Positions 46,165-54,753 of a stretch of 56,642 nt of DNA are shown here, piece after piece. The DNA comes from Rhodobacter sp. GTDB taxonomy: Bacteria; Pseudomonadota; Alphaproteobacteria; Rhodobacterales; Rhodobacteraceae. The notes under the pieces are model-generated. The model worked only from the letters and a program-made list of their open reading frames with translations, was not told where the DNA came from and did not search any database. The stretch covers positions 1 through 56,642 of the forward strand of contig PNJK01000015.1 in the NCBI GenBank assembly GCA_013821825.1. The letters run 5' to 3'. Numbering within the stretch: position 1 is the stretch's first letter; the number at the start of each line of letters is the position of its first letter. Position numbers and translations under genes: made by a program.

Positions 46165-47079
46165 ATGACGGCAGATACCGGCCCCGATCACCGCATCATC
46201 TTCGTCACCGGCCCTTCTGGAGCAGGTCGGACAACCACGATCGGCGTGCTGGAAGATCTGGGCTATGAGGGTATCGACAATATCCCGCTCAGCCTGGTTC
46301 CCCGCCTGATCGAGGGCGCGCCGCTTGGCCGACCGATAGCCCTTGGTCTCGATGCCCGGAATCGTGATTTCAACGCCACTGCGCTGATCGAGTTGATCGA
46401 CAGCCTGACCCGCGATCCGCGCGTTGCGCTGGAAGTCGTGTATCTTGACTGCGCGCCATCGGTTCTGATCCGCCGCTTCTCTGAAACCCGCCGCCGCCAT
46501 CCGCTTGCCCCGGATGAGACACCGGCACGTGGCGTGGACCGGGAAATCGACCTGCTTGCCCCGATCCGCTTACGGGCGGATCACCTTATCGACACGACGG
46601 ACTTCACTCAGCACGACCTGAAGGCCGAGATTGCCAGGCTGTTCGATACCAGCGGCACTGGACGGTTGTCCGTTTCGGTGCAGTCGTTCAGCTACAAACG
46701 CGGTGTGCCGCGTGGGGTGGACATGATCTTCGACTGCCGGTTCCTGGCCAATCCGCATTGGTCTGCCGAGTTGCGAGAGCTTGATGGCCGCGACCCGCGG
46801 GTCGAATCCTACGTCCGCTCCGATCCGCGCTTTGCCGTATTCTTCCAGAAGTTGTGCGATTTGCTTCTCTTTCTCCTTCCGGCCCATCTGGAAGAGGGGA
46901 AAGCCCACCTCGCCATCGGTTTCGGCTGTACCGGAGGGCAACACCGATCTGTTGTTGTTGCGGAATTGGTCGGGAACGCGCTTGCGGCGGCGGGCTGGCC
47001 GGTGTCAAAACGTCACCGGGAACTTGAACGCAGGGCGGCCTCGGGCCAGCCCGACGCAATGAAGGTGGCGGACGCTTGA
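46165..47079 (+). CDS. rapZ: RNase adapter protein / nucleotide-binding protein RapZ
   Basis: This 304-residue member of the RapZ/YvcJ family has an N-terminal P-loop region and a C-terminal domain with [16 protein letters not shown], the binding-site motif. The Walker A reads GPSGAGRT (16-23), with Arg in place of Lys, as in relatives. RapZ links sugar-amine sensing to RNase E cleavage in enterobacteria; the role here may differ. It lies 19 bp after hprK and overlaps the EIIA start by 4 bp. Confidence 0.93.
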   Translation: MTADTGPDHRIIFVTGPSGAGRTTTIGVLEDLGYEGIDNIPLSLVPRLIEGAPLGRPIALGLDARNRDFNATALIELIDSLTRDPRVALEVVYLDCAPSVLIRRFSETRRRHPLAPDETPARGVDREIDLLAPIRLRADHLIDTTDFTQHDLKAEIARLFDTSGTGRLSVSVQSFSYKRGVPRGVDMIFDCRFLANPHWSAELRELDGRDPRVESYVRSDPRFAVFFQKLCDLLLFLLPAHLEEGKAHLAIGFGCTGGQHRSVVVAELVGNALAAAGWPVSKRHRELERRAASGQPDAMKVADA

Positions 47080-47471
47080 TTGGTATCGTGATCGTGGCGC
47101 ATGGCGGGCTGGCGAGGGAATACCTCTCGGCGGTCGAACATGTCGTCGGCAGGCAGGACGGCGTCCGGGCCATCGCCATCGAGGATGAGCACGACCGCAA
47201 GGCCAAGCAGCAGGAAATCTGCGTTGCTGCCAACGAAGTGGACACCGGGCAGGGCGTTGTCCTGGTTACCGACATGTTCGGCGGCTCGCCTTCGAACCTT
47301 TCGCTGCCCGCCTGCGCCACTCAGGGCCGCCGCATTCTTTACGGTGCCAACCTGCCCATGCTGATCAAGCTGGCCAAATCGCGCGACATGACGGTTCCTG
47401 ATGCCGTGGCTGCGGCCCTGGACGCCGGACGCAAGTACATAAACGCCCTGGATCTGGGCAACGGGCTCTGA
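47076..47471 (+). CDS. PTS EIIA component, mannose family
   Basis: This 131-residue EIIA-Man domain carries the phosphorylatable His9 in [12 protein letters not shown], with [16 protein letters not shown] further on. No EIIB, EIIC or EIID gene is present, so it appears to be a regulatory EIIA rather than a sugar importer. The start is TTG at 47076, overlapping the rapZ stop. HPr follows after 3 bp. Confidence 0.91.
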   Translation: MIGIVIVAHGGLAREYLSAVEHVVGRQDGVRAIAIEDEHDRKAKQQEICVAANEVDTGQGVVLVTDMFGGSPSNLSLPACATQGRRILYGANLPMLIKLAKSRDMTVPDAVAAALDAGRKYINALDLGNGL

Positions 47472-47474
47472 TCC

Positions 47475-47744
47475 ATGACCCGTCTGACCCTTCGGATCGT
47501 CAACGAAAAGGGCCTGCATGCCCGCGCCAGCGCGAAATTCGTCGAAGTGGTCGAGGCGCATGACGCCCGGGCCGAAGTGCTCAAGGACGGGCTCTCGGTG
47601 TCCGGTGACAGCATCATGGGGCTTTTGATGTTGGCAGCCTCGCGCGGAACCACTATTGAGGTCAAGACAACCGGTGCCGAAGCGGGGAAGCTTGCCGACG
47701 CCCTGGAAGCGCTGGTTGCAGCCCGCTTCGGTGAGGAGTATTGA
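47475..47744 (+). CDS. ptsH: Phosphocarrier protein HPr
   Basis: The product is 89 residues long. The phosphoacceptor His15 is in NEKGLHARASAKFV, and Ser46 in GDSIMGLLML is the target of HprK. It passes phosphate from enzyme I to EIIA. Enzyme I is not encoded in the window. It lies in the chvI-to-acyltransferase operon with overlaps or 3-19-bp gaps throughout. Confidence 0.94.
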   Translation: MTRLTLRIVNEKGLHARASAKFVEVVEAHDARAEVLKDGLSVSGDSIMGLLMLAASRGTTIEVKTTGAEAGKLADALEALVAARFGEEY

Positions 47745-48664
47745 AGCGCGCTGGGGATGAAGGCGGTCGCTTCGTGACGGAACAGTCGCAAATCGGGGAC
47801 GCGGTCGAACCGCTTGATGCACTGCCGCGCGCAAGCAAGGCTGAGCCGCAATATGACATGCGCCGGCTGTCCTATGCCGGCACCTTCAAGAACCCGGTCA
47901 AGGCCAGCACGATTCGCGTTATCGAATGGCTGACGGCCAAGGTCCAGCTTCTGCGCCTGATCCGCAGCTTTGAAAAATCTGGCGCCCCGCATGGCGCGCC
48001 CTTCTGGCCCAAGGCGATCCGGCACATGGGCATCCGGATCGACACGCCTGCCGATGAAATTGCCCGCATCCCTGCGACGGGCCCGCTGGTCGTGGTGGCG
48101 AACCATCCGTCCGGCCTGGTGGACGGGATGGTCATGGCCGAAATGGTCAACCGTGTGCGGTCCGACTTCAAGATCCTGACCCGCTCGCTCCTCACCGGTA
48201 TCCCGGAGGTGGAGGAGTTCATGATTCCCGTCCCCTTCCCGCATGAAGAGAATGCCCGCGAACTGGGTCTTCAGATGCGCGACGATACGATGAAGCACCT
48301 GAAGGCCGGCGGCGTCATCATCCTCTTCCCGGCAGGAAAAGTCGCGATGAGCGCAGGGTGGTGGGGCCCCGCGGTCGAGGCTGAGTGGAACGTGTTCACC
48401 CACAAGATCGTCAAGTCCTCGGGTGCGACGATCCTGCCGATCTACTTCCCGGGCCAGAACTCGCGCGTTTTCCAGATCGCGAACCAGGTCAGCGATACGA
48501 TCCGTCAGGGCCTTCTTCTGTACGAGATCAAGCGCAGCCTCTTCAAACCCCAGCGACCAGTGATCGGCGAACCGATCCCGGCTGAGGAACTGAAGAACTG
48601 GGAAGGCAACCCGCGGGGGTTTCTGGCCTGGTTGCGCGAGCATACGTTGGCGTTGGGGAAGTAG
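47741..48664 (+). CDS. Lysophospholipid acyltransferase (PlsC/hemolysin-type)
   Basis: The product is up to 307 residues and carries the acyltransferase catalytic motif NHPSGLVDGMVM (H-x5-D form) near residue 124, and IILFPAGKVAMS as the substrate-binding motif III. The family acylates lysophosphatidic acid or ornithine lipid precursors at the inner membrane. The TTG at 47741 overlaps the ptsH stop; a GTG at 47774 is an alternative. Its link to ChvG and PTS genes suggests membrane-lipid adjustment in the same regulon, by inference. Confidence 0.82.
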   Translation: MKRAGDEGGRFVTEQSQIGDAVEPLDALPRASKAEPQYDMRRLSYAGTFKNPVKASTIRVIEWLTAKVQLLRLIRSFEKSGAPHGAPFWPKAIRHMGIRIDTPADEIARIPATGPLVVVANHPSGLVDGMVMAEMVNRVRSDFKILTRSLLTGIPEVEEFMIPVPFPHEENARELGLQMRDDTMKHLKAGGVIILFPAGKVAMSAGWWGPAVEAEWNVFTHKIVKSSGATILPIYFPGQNSRVFQIANQVSDTIRQGLLLYEIKRSLFKPQRPVIGEPIPAEELKNWEGNPRGFLAWLREHTLALGK

Positions 48665-48690
48665 GCGGTTGAGTAAAACTCTGACCGCCT
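48663..48690 (+). terminator. Terminator of the chvI-to-acyltransferase operon
   Basis: AGGCGGT / ACCGCCT forms a 7-bp stem, with GAG/CTC able to pair inside the loop. It begins at the acyltransferase stop codon and is followed by TTTGGG. The remaining 180 bp to the next gene shows no RNA gene or ORF that I can support. Confidence 0.5.
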
Positions 48691-48867
48691 TTGGGACGCA
48701 GCGGCCATTTGTCCCGACACCGCTGAAGGCCGGCGCGCTTAGACTGAATATGCCCCGACCTGCGCCAATGCCTCGCCCGGCACCGATTACGGTTCAAATG
48801 GCGAGCACTAACAGCAAGTCGGATCGGCTAAGGTATCCTCGGTCCGATCCTTGGACCTAGCCAAGCC

Positions 48868-49176
48868 TCAACGGGCGAATAGGATGAAGCTCGCGAAGAG
48901 GATGATCACGACGTTCAAGACCCAGATCACGCGCTCGACTGTCTTCTCGTGGGAAATGTTCTTGTAAGCGACAGTCAGGCCGACGAGTCCGACGAGCGTC
49001 ACGAAGAGCACGGCCCAGAGCGCATAGGGGATGCCGAGGAATATGGCGACGGTCAGGGCGGCGTAGGCAAGGCCGAAGACGAGGGGCGGTTCGTTCCCCT
49101 TCACGCCGAAGCGGGCGATGATCACTCCGTGCAGAATGGCGTCGACCGCCAACAGAATGGCGAGCAAAGTCGTCAT
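48868..49176 (-). CDS. Small hypothetical membrane protein
   Basis: This 102-residue protein has three or four hydrophobic helices (TTLLAILLAVDAILHGVIIA, LVFGLAYAALTVAIFLGIP, VLFVTLVGLVGLTVAYKN, VIWVLNVVIILFASFILFA). The ATG at 49176 follows GGGAGGATGCCCAA. I do not recognise the family. It appears monocistronic, and the 221 bp upstream is non-coding. Confidence 0.65.
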   Translation of the reverse strand: MTTLLAILLAVDAILHGVIIARFGVKGNEPPLVFGLAYAALTVAIFLGIPYALWAVLFVTLVGLVGLTVAYKNISHEKTVERVIWVLNVVIILFASFILFAR

Positions 49177-49397
49177 TTGGGCATCCTCCCTTTGACACTG
49201 GGGCTTCCGGCTGCCGGACAGTAGCGGCCCGATGGTCCGGTCTGTCAAGATGGGGGGTAGGGCGAAAACGCGATGACAACGACGCTCAGTTCGACTCTTG
49301 CGTGCCGGTTTGGCTGATGTCCGACCACCTCGGCACAGGCAATATCGGTTCGAATTGATGGCGGCTTCGGGCTCTTTGCTGCTCTCCCTACCGTCAA

Positions 49398-50276
49398 TTA
49401 CCGCGTCGGAACCGGCACCTCGCCCCGGTAATCGTAGAAGCCCCGCTGGGTCTTGCGACCCAGCCACCCGGCCTCGACATACTTGGTCAGCAACGGGCAG
49501 GGCCGATATTTGGTATCGGCCAGCCCCTCGTGCAGGACGTTCATGATCGCCAGGCAGGTATCCAGCCCGATGAAATCCGCCAGCTCCAAGGGCCCCATCG
49601 GGTGGTTGGCCCCAAGCTTGAGCGATTCGTCGATGCTCTTGACCGACCCTACGCCTTCATAAAGCGTGTAGACGGCTTCGTTGATCATCGGCATCAGGAT
49701 GCGGTTGACGATGAAGGCGGGGAAATCCTCGGCACTTGCCGCTGTCTTGCCCAGCTTCTGCACCACCGTGTGCATCGTGTCCCAGGTCTCCTGATCCGTG
49801 GCGATGCCACGGATCAGCTCTACCAGTTGCATCACAGGCACCGGGTTCATGAAGTGGAACCCCATGAACTTTTCCGGTCGGTCGGTGCGGCTGGCAAGCC
49901 TGGTAATCGAGATCGACGAGGTGTTCGACGTCAGAATGGTTGTCGGTTTCAGATGCGGGACCAGATCCTCGAAGATTGCCTGTTTCACCGTCTCGCGTTC
50001 GGTTGCGGCCTCGATGATCAGATCGCATTGGCCCAGATCCGTCAGCTTCAACGTGGTCTTCACCCGGGCAAGCGCCGCACGCTTGTCAGCCGGCAGAACC
50101 TTGCCGCGCGCCACCTGCCTCTCGATGTTCCGCTCGATGGTTTCCAGCGCTTTCGACAGGCTGGCCTCCGAGATATCGGTCATCAGCACGTCGTAGCCCG
50201 CCAGCGCGAAGACATGGGCGATGCCGCTGCCCATCTGGCCCGCGCCGACCACGCCCACCTGCCTGATTTCCATCAT
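49398..50276 (-). CDS. hbdA: 3-hydroxybutyryl-CoA dehydrogenase
   Basis: This 292-residue enzyme has the NAD motif GAGQMGSGIAHVFALAGYDV at the N-terminus (residues 10-29) and the catalytic His in GFHFMNPVPVMQLVEL. DFPAFIVNRILMPMINEAVY and a dimerisation domain follow. It interconverts 3-hydroxybutyryl-CoA and acetoacetyl-CoA, serving butyrate or fatty-acid use and possibly the ethylmalonyl-CoA pathway or PHB flux. The ATG at 50276 has GGAGGTGTC directly upstream. Confidence 0.93.
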   Translation of the reverse strand: MMEIRQVGVVGAGQMGSGIAHVFALAGYDVLMTDISEASLSKALETIERNIERQVARGKVLPADKRAALARVKTTLKLTDLGQCDLIIEAATERETVKQAIFEDLVPHLKPTTILTSNTSSISITRLASRTDRPEKFMGFHFMNPVPVMQLVELIRGIATDQETWDTMHTVVQKLGKTAASAEDFPAFIVNRILMPMINEAVYTLYEGVGSVKSIDESLKLGANHPMGPLELADFIGLDTCLAIMNVLHEGLADTKYRPCPLLTKYVEAGWLGRKTQRGFYDYRGEVPVPTR

Positions 50277-50429
50277 GACACCTCCATTTGACCCGTCGCT
50301 TATGCCTGCAGACCCCAGCCCGCGCAAGGATCGGGAAGGCAGGACGAAATGCATCAACTTGTCCTTAACCGCCCGATTTTAGCCATTCGGCAACCACTGT
50401 CTGCAAGCCTCGGCGCTGGGTGACTACAA

Positions 50430-51269
50430 ATGGGTGGTGTGATGATGCAGGTCCAGGCAGGCGCTGGGGCGCTTGACTATTTCCCTTGCCGATATGGGCT
50501 TTCGCGTTCGGTCTTTCGCGGGCCGGAACGGGACCTGTCGGGGTCCTATGTCGTGGCGCTGGGCGGATCGCCGACCTTTGGCAAATACGTGGCCGCACCC
50601 TATCCGACACTGCTGGAGGCTGCCACCGGCCATCCGGTCGCCAATCTGGGCGGCTTGAACGCAGGCGCTGATTTCTATCTGTCGGACCCGGCTGCCTTGC
50701 ACGTCGCATCGCGCGCGCGGGTGGCGGTGATCCAGATCACCGGCGCCGATGTGACGTCGAACCCGTTCTACACTGTGCATGTCCGGCGGAACGACCGTTT
50801 CCTGTACGCCACGCCCGCGCTGCGGACCCTTTATCCCGAGGTGGATTTCACCGACTTCCACTTCACCCGGCATCTGCTCTTGGTCCTGCAACGGACCGAC
50901 GCCAACCGCTTTGCCATGCTTTGCGCCGGTCTCAAGGCTAACTGGCTTGCCAAGATGCGTGCGCTGCTGGCGCACCTGCCGCCGCGCCGGGTGCTGCTGT
51001 GGATGGCCGATACCCGGCCGCCGGCGCTGGCGACGGACCTTGATCCGGCATTTGGGCCGCTGCTGATTGACCGGCCCCTGCTTTCAGAGCTTGGCCCCGC
51101 CGTGACGGCGTTGGTCGAAGCCGTGCCCAGCCCCGCAGCGCGGGCAGAGGGCCTGGCCCGGATGCAGTTCCCGCAGACTGAGGCGGCTCAGGCCCGCCAC
51201 CTGCCCGGGTCTGCCATACATGGTGAAGTGGCAGCGTTGCTTGGCCCGGTGGTGGCCGCGTTGCTTTGA
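50430..51269 (+). CDS. DUF6473 protein
   Basis: The product is 279 residues. The start of the conserved domain is LDYFPCRYGLSRSVFRGPERD, with VVALGGSPTFGKYVAAPYPT and NLGGLNAGADFYLSDPA following (segments shown separately). The G-G-S-x-T-x-G and N-x-G patterns resemble an SGNH-hydrolase-like fold, but no catalytic triad can be assigned. DUF6473 genes are common in Rhodobacteraceae and uncharacterised. ATGs at 50442 or 50445 are alternative starts. Confidence 0.78.
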   Translation: MGGVMMQVQAGAGALDYFPCRYGLSRSVFRGPERDLSGSYVVALGGSPTFGKYVAAPYPTLLEAATGHPVANLGGLNAGADFYLSDPAALHVASRARVAVIQITGADVTSNPFYTVHVRRNDRFLYATPALRTLYPEVDFTDFHFTRHLLLVLQRTDANRFAMLCAGLKANWLAKMRALLAHLPPRRVLLWMADTRPPALATDLDPAFGPLLIDRPLLSELGPAVTALVEAVPSPAARAEGLARMQFPQTEAAQARHLPGSAIHGEVAALLGPVVAALL

Positions 51270-51278
51270 AATGAAACC

Positions 51279-51300
51279 GGGGGCCGCTTTCGCGACCCCC
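51279..51300. terminator. Bidirectional hairpin between DUF6473 and etfA
   Basis: GGGGG-c-CGC-TTTC-GCG-a-CCCCC forms a stem with one mismatch in the 70-bp gap between convergent genes. Its A- and T-bearing flanks are short. It probably terminates both transcripts. Confidence 0.55.
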
Positions 51301-51339
51301 CTTGGAAACACAAGTCCGGGTTGGGCTATACTGCCCGAC

Positions 51340-52266
51340 TTACAGCTTTTCGATCAGCTCCGGCACCGCGATGAAGAGGTCGGCCACCAGACCATAATCC
51401 GCCACCTGGAAGATCGGGGCTTCTTCGTCCTTGTTGATCGCAACGATGACCTTGCTGTCCTTCATCCCGGCCAGATGCTGGATTGCACCCGAGATGCCGA
51501 CGGCCACATAAAGATCCGGTGCCACGACCTTGCCGGTCTGGCCAACCTGCCAGTCGTTCGGAGCGTAACCGGAATCAACCGCAGCACGCGATGCGCCGAC
51601 GGCGGCATTCAGCTTGTCCGCCAGCTTTTCGATCAGCGCGAAATCGGCTTGCGACCCGACGCCTCGCCCGCCCGAAACCACGATCCCGGCACTGGTGAGT
51701 TCCGGACGACCGGACGATGCGACCTTGTCCTCGACCCAGGCCGACAGGCTGCCGTCGACCGAAGCCGTGACCTTCTCGACCGAAGCCGAGCCGCCCTTTC
51801 CGGCGGCATCGAATGTGGCGGTACGGATCGTCATGACCTTCTTCGCGTCCGCAGTCTTCACCGTCTGGATCGCGTTCCCGGCATAGATCGGACGCTCGAA
51901 GGTCGAGGCATCGATCACGGCAAGCACTTCGGAAATCACCATCACGTCCAGCAGCGCCGCAACGCGCGGCAGCACTGATTTGGACTGCGCGCCCGAGGCC
52001 GCAACGATGTGCTCGTAATCGCCCGCCAGCGACACGACCAGCGCTGCAGTCGGCTCCGACATGCTGTGGCAATAGGTGTGGTCGTCGGCAAACAGCACCC
52101 TGGTCACGCCTTGCAGCGTCGCGGCTTCAGCTGCAGCTGCGTCACCGCCAGTGCCCGCAACCAGAACCGTGACTGGACCCAAAGCCTTCACGGCGGTCAG
52201 GGTTTTCGCAACCTGGTCGGTGGCCAGCTGGCCTTCATTCACGTCGGCAAGAAGAAGAACGGCCAT
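51340..52266 (-). CDS. etfA: Electron transfer flavoprotein, alpha subunit
   Basis: This 308-residue protein has the C-terminal FAD-binding signature [20 protein letters not shown], followed by [15 protein letters not shown]. An N-terminal alpha/beta domain starts [17 protein letters not shown] accepts electrons from acyl-CoA dehydrogenases such as Mcd and passes them to ETF:quinone oxidoreductase. It overlaps the etfB stop, and the two are one operon. Confidence 0.97.
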   Translation of the reverse strand: MAVLLLADVNEGQLATDQVAKTLTAVKALGPVTVLVAGTGGDAAAAEAATLQGVTRVLFADDHTYCHSMSEPTAALVVSLAGDYEHIVAASGAQSKSVLPRVAALLDVMVISEVLAVIDASTFERPIYAGNAIQTVKTADAKKVMTIRTATFDAAGKGGSASVEKVTASVDGSLSAWVEDKVASSGRPELTSAGIVVSGGRGVGSQADFALIEKLADKLNAAVGASRAAVDSGYAPNDWQVGQTGKVVAPDLYVAVGISGAIQHLAGMKDSKVIVAINKDEEAPIFQVADYGLVADLFIAVPELIEKL

Positions 52267-53027
52267 CAGAGCACCCCCGCTTCGTCTTTGAGTTTCGCGA
52301 TCAGTTCCGCCACCGAGGCAACCTTGACCCCGGCCTTGCGCCCCGCCGGTTCAACCGTCTTCACGACGGTCAGGCGCGGGCTGACGTCCACGCCATAGTC
52401 GGCCGGAGTCTTGGCGGCCAGCGGCTTGGCCTTGGCCTTCATGATGTTCGGCAGCGAGGCATAGCGCGGTTCGTTCAAGCGCAGGTCAACGCTGATGATC
52501 GTCGGTAGCTTCACGGTGATCGTCTGCAGCCCGCCATCCACTTCGCGCGTGACCCTTGCGCTGTCACCCTCGATCAGTACTTCGCTGGCGAAGGTTGCCT
52601 GCGACCAGCCCAGAAGCGCCGACAGCATCTGCCCGGTCGCGTTCATGTCGTTGTCGATGGCCTGCTTGCCGCAAAGGACCAGGCCGGGGGCCTCTTCCTT
52701 CACCACGGCGGCCAGCAGCTTGGCCACAGCCAAGGGCTCGATGTCCACATGCACATTGTCGGTAGCTTCGATCAGGATGGCGCGATCCGCGCCCATCGCC
52801 AGCGCATTCCGCAGCGTTTCCTGCGCCTGCTTGACGCCGATGGAGACGACAACGACCTCGGTCGCTACGCCCTTTTCCTTCAACCGGATCGCCTCTTCCA
52901 CGGCAATCTCGTCAAAGGGGTTCATCGACATCTTCACATTCGCAAGGTCGACACCTGAACCGTCCGCCTTCACGCGCACCTTCACGTTATAGTCGATCAC
53001 CCGCTTGACCGGGACCAGCACCTTCAT
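52266..53027 (-). CDS. etfB: Electron transfer flavoprotein, beta subunit
   Basis: This 253-residue protein starts [19 protein letters not shown] and carries the beta-ETF signature [20 protein letters not shown] and the recognition loop [16 protein letters not shown]. It pairs with EtfA and holds AMP in most ETFs. The ATG at 53027 follows AGGAGTTGCAG. The etfA start overlaps its end. Confidence 0.97.
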   Translation of the reverse strand: MKVLVPVKRVIDYNVKVRVKADGSGVDLANVKMSMNPFDEIAVEEAIRLKEKGVATEVVVVSIGVKQAQETLRNALAMGADRAILIEATDNVHVDIEPLAVAKLLAAVVKEEAPGLVLCGKQAIDNDMNATGQMLSALLGWSQATFASEVLIEGDSARVTREVDGGLQTITVKLPTIISVDLRLNEPRYASLPNIMKAKAKPLAAKTPADYGVDVSPRLTVVKTVEPAGRKAGVKVASVAELIAKLKDEAGVL

Positions 53028-53163
53028 CGCTGCAACTCCTTCGTATCGCGCCTTCGGGGCGCACAAGGTCTCGCCCGCCTGTTACCGGAAGGCGCGGGCC
53101 CGGAACAGAGCAAATGCGACAGGTTTCAGCGATACGACGCCGCGTTTTGATCGTCAGGGCCGA

Positions 53164-53894
53164 TCAGAGGCCGTCGTTCGCCCGCACAGTGGCGATCAGG
53201 GCGTGGACTTCCAGCGCGATTTCGTCGCCGTCCAGCGCAGCCTGTTCCATGCGGTCCATCAATGCCTTTGACGTGTACCAGCCCCAGACCAGCGACTTCG
53301 CGGGCTCGCGCGCCCAGAAGGCGTCGAAAGGGATGGTCCCGCTTCGGAAATGGTACCAAGTGCGGTGCAGAAGTGCTGCCAGATCACGGTCCGGCAGCGC
53401 GTCCAGACGGCGTAGAAGCGGACCGATGTCGATGCCACCTTCGCCGAACATGCACAGGAGGTAGTCGAGTTCGTCCCATCCCATCGGAAGGTCGGCCGCA
53501 AGCTTCATCTCCAGGTATGCCAGCGCAAAGCGGTTGATCGCGGCAACCTGTGGCGTTCCGGCCAGCGGTCAGGGAAGCCGGTCAGCGGCAGACGCATGAA
53601 GGCAACTTCATCGCCGGCAGGTGCGAACTCATGCCCATCCGCCAGCAATTCCATGACGCGGGGCAGAAACCAGGCGACATGGCTGTGGCTGATGGCATCG
53701 GTGAAAGCCGCGAAGTACCAGTCCCGCACATATTCCAGCGGCAGGTCCCGCGCCTTTCGCTTCAGGAAATCCGCCTCGATCTCGGGATCCATGCAGCAGT
53801 TGACACAGACCCCGGTCGTCGCGGGCGCGGGGATGTCGAACACCCGCCAAGCCTCGTCAATCGCCGCCTTCAGCGCGTCAGGCCGGGTACCCAC
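53164..53894 (-). pseudogene. Frameshifted conserved gene with a CVNCC motif
   Basis: Two overlapping frames make one protein of about 240 residues. The first part has TTGVCVNCCMDPEIEADFLK and DWYFAAFTDAISHSHVAWFL and runs to an out-of-frame end after PDRWPERHR. The second continues with AAINRFALAYLEMKLAADLP and WDELDYLLCMFGEGGIDIG. The join needs a one-base change near 53545-53550. This is either a real frameshift or an assembly error. I do not recognise the family. The cysteine trio C-x-x-C-C could bind metal. The start overlaps the cobalamin adenosyltransferase end by 25 bp. Confidence 0.65.
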
Positions 53895-54442
53895 AGCACG
53901 TCATCCTTGCCGTCGTTGTTTGCAATCCGGCCCGCGACGAAGAACCAGTCCGACAGCCGGTTGAGGTAACGCACCGCCTCGGGGTTCACGTCCTCCATCG
54001 TCGCGGTTTCCACCACCAGCCTTTCGGCCCGCCGGCAGACCGTCCGGCAAAGGTGCAACTGCGCCGACAGTGCCGAGCCGCCGGGCAGGATGAAGGACCG
54101 CAGCGGTGTCAGCCGATCGTTCATCGCGTCGATCTCGCGTTCCAGCCGGGTGACCTGCGCCTCGATCATCCGGAGCGCCGGGTGGTCGCGGGTTGCGTCC
54201 AGATGCCGGTCGGGGGTGCAGAGATCGGCCCCCAGATCGAAAAGATCGTTGGAAATGCGCTTCAACGCATCGTCCATCTCGCCGCTGGCATGCAGCCGCG
54301 CAAGGCCCACCGTGGCGTTGGTCTCGTCGACCGTGCCATAAGCCGACACCCGCAGCGAATGCTTGGCGACCCGCACGCCATTGCCAAGCGCGGTTTCGCC
54401 GGCATCCCCGGTCTTCGTATAGATCTTCGACAGCACCACCAT
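53870..54442 (-). CDS. Cob(I)alamin adenosyltransferase, PduO type
   Basis: This 190-residue enzyme makes adenosylcobalamin from ATP and cob(I)alamin. The ATP-binding N-terminus is IYTKTGDAGETALGNG, and RSFILPGGSALSAQLHLCRT with CRRAERLV gives the active-site arginine region. RYLNRLSDWFFVAGRI is a family hallmark. Adenosylcobalamin serves methylmalonyl- and ethylmalonyl-CoA mutases, consistent with mcd in this genome. The HIG1-type gene lies 3 bp upstream. Confidence 0.95.
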   Translation of the reverse strand: MVVLSKIYTKTGDAGETALGNGVRVAKHSLRVSAYGTVDETNATVGLARLHASGEMDDALKRISNDLFDLGADLCTPDRHLDATRDHPALRMIEAQVTRLEREIDAMNDRLTPLRSFILPGGSALSAQLHLCRTVCRRAERLVVETATMEDVNPEAVRYLNRLSDWFFVAGRIANNDGKDDVLWVPGLTR

Positions 54443-54445
54443 GGC

Positions 54446-54649
54446 CTAGCCCCGCGCCCGCAGCCAGGCGAAAGCCACGATCAGCACCACGGCCACGAAC
54501 TGAACGCCAATCCGCCAGCGCATGATGCGGTTGGCGTGGCGGCGGTTGAACTCGCCGCCCTTGGCGAAGGTGCCGATCCCGAAAAGAAGGATCCCCAGCA
54601 CCACCAGGCAGGCGATGGTGGCAAAGATGAACAGCGGATCGGACAGCAT
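54446..54649 (-). CDS. HIG1-type twin-transmembrane protein
   Basis: This 67-residue protein has two helices (PLFIFATIACLVVLGILLFGI and IGVQFVAVVLIVAFAWL; segments listed in part) around the basic loop GGEFNRRHANRIMRWR. That loop is the HIG1/RCF pattern. Relatives associate with cytochrome oxidase and respiratory supercomplexes. The ATG at 54649 follows AAGGAGTCGCCG. It heads a unit with the cobalamin adenosyltransferase. Confidence 0.85.
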   Translation of the reverse strand: MLSDPLFIFATIACLVVLGILLFGIGTFAKGGEFNRRHANRIMRWRIGVQFVAVVLIVAFAWLRARG

Positions 54650-54753
54650 CGGCGACTCCTTTTCGCAATGATGTAGATGCTGGGTCCCCAAAAGCGAACC
54701 CGAATTTGCCAAGGAATGGTTCTGCGAGCAAATCCCCCCCAAGCCTTGCGCGC

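Noticed and set aside
46165-47079. RapZ as a damaged gene because its Walker A Lys is Arg
   Set aside because: The rest of the protein is intact, and Arg at this place appears normal for relatives in this group.
48691-48867. Possible tRNA because of a GGTTCAAAT stretch near 48792
   Set aside because: No acceptor stem or D/anticodon arms can be paired around it.
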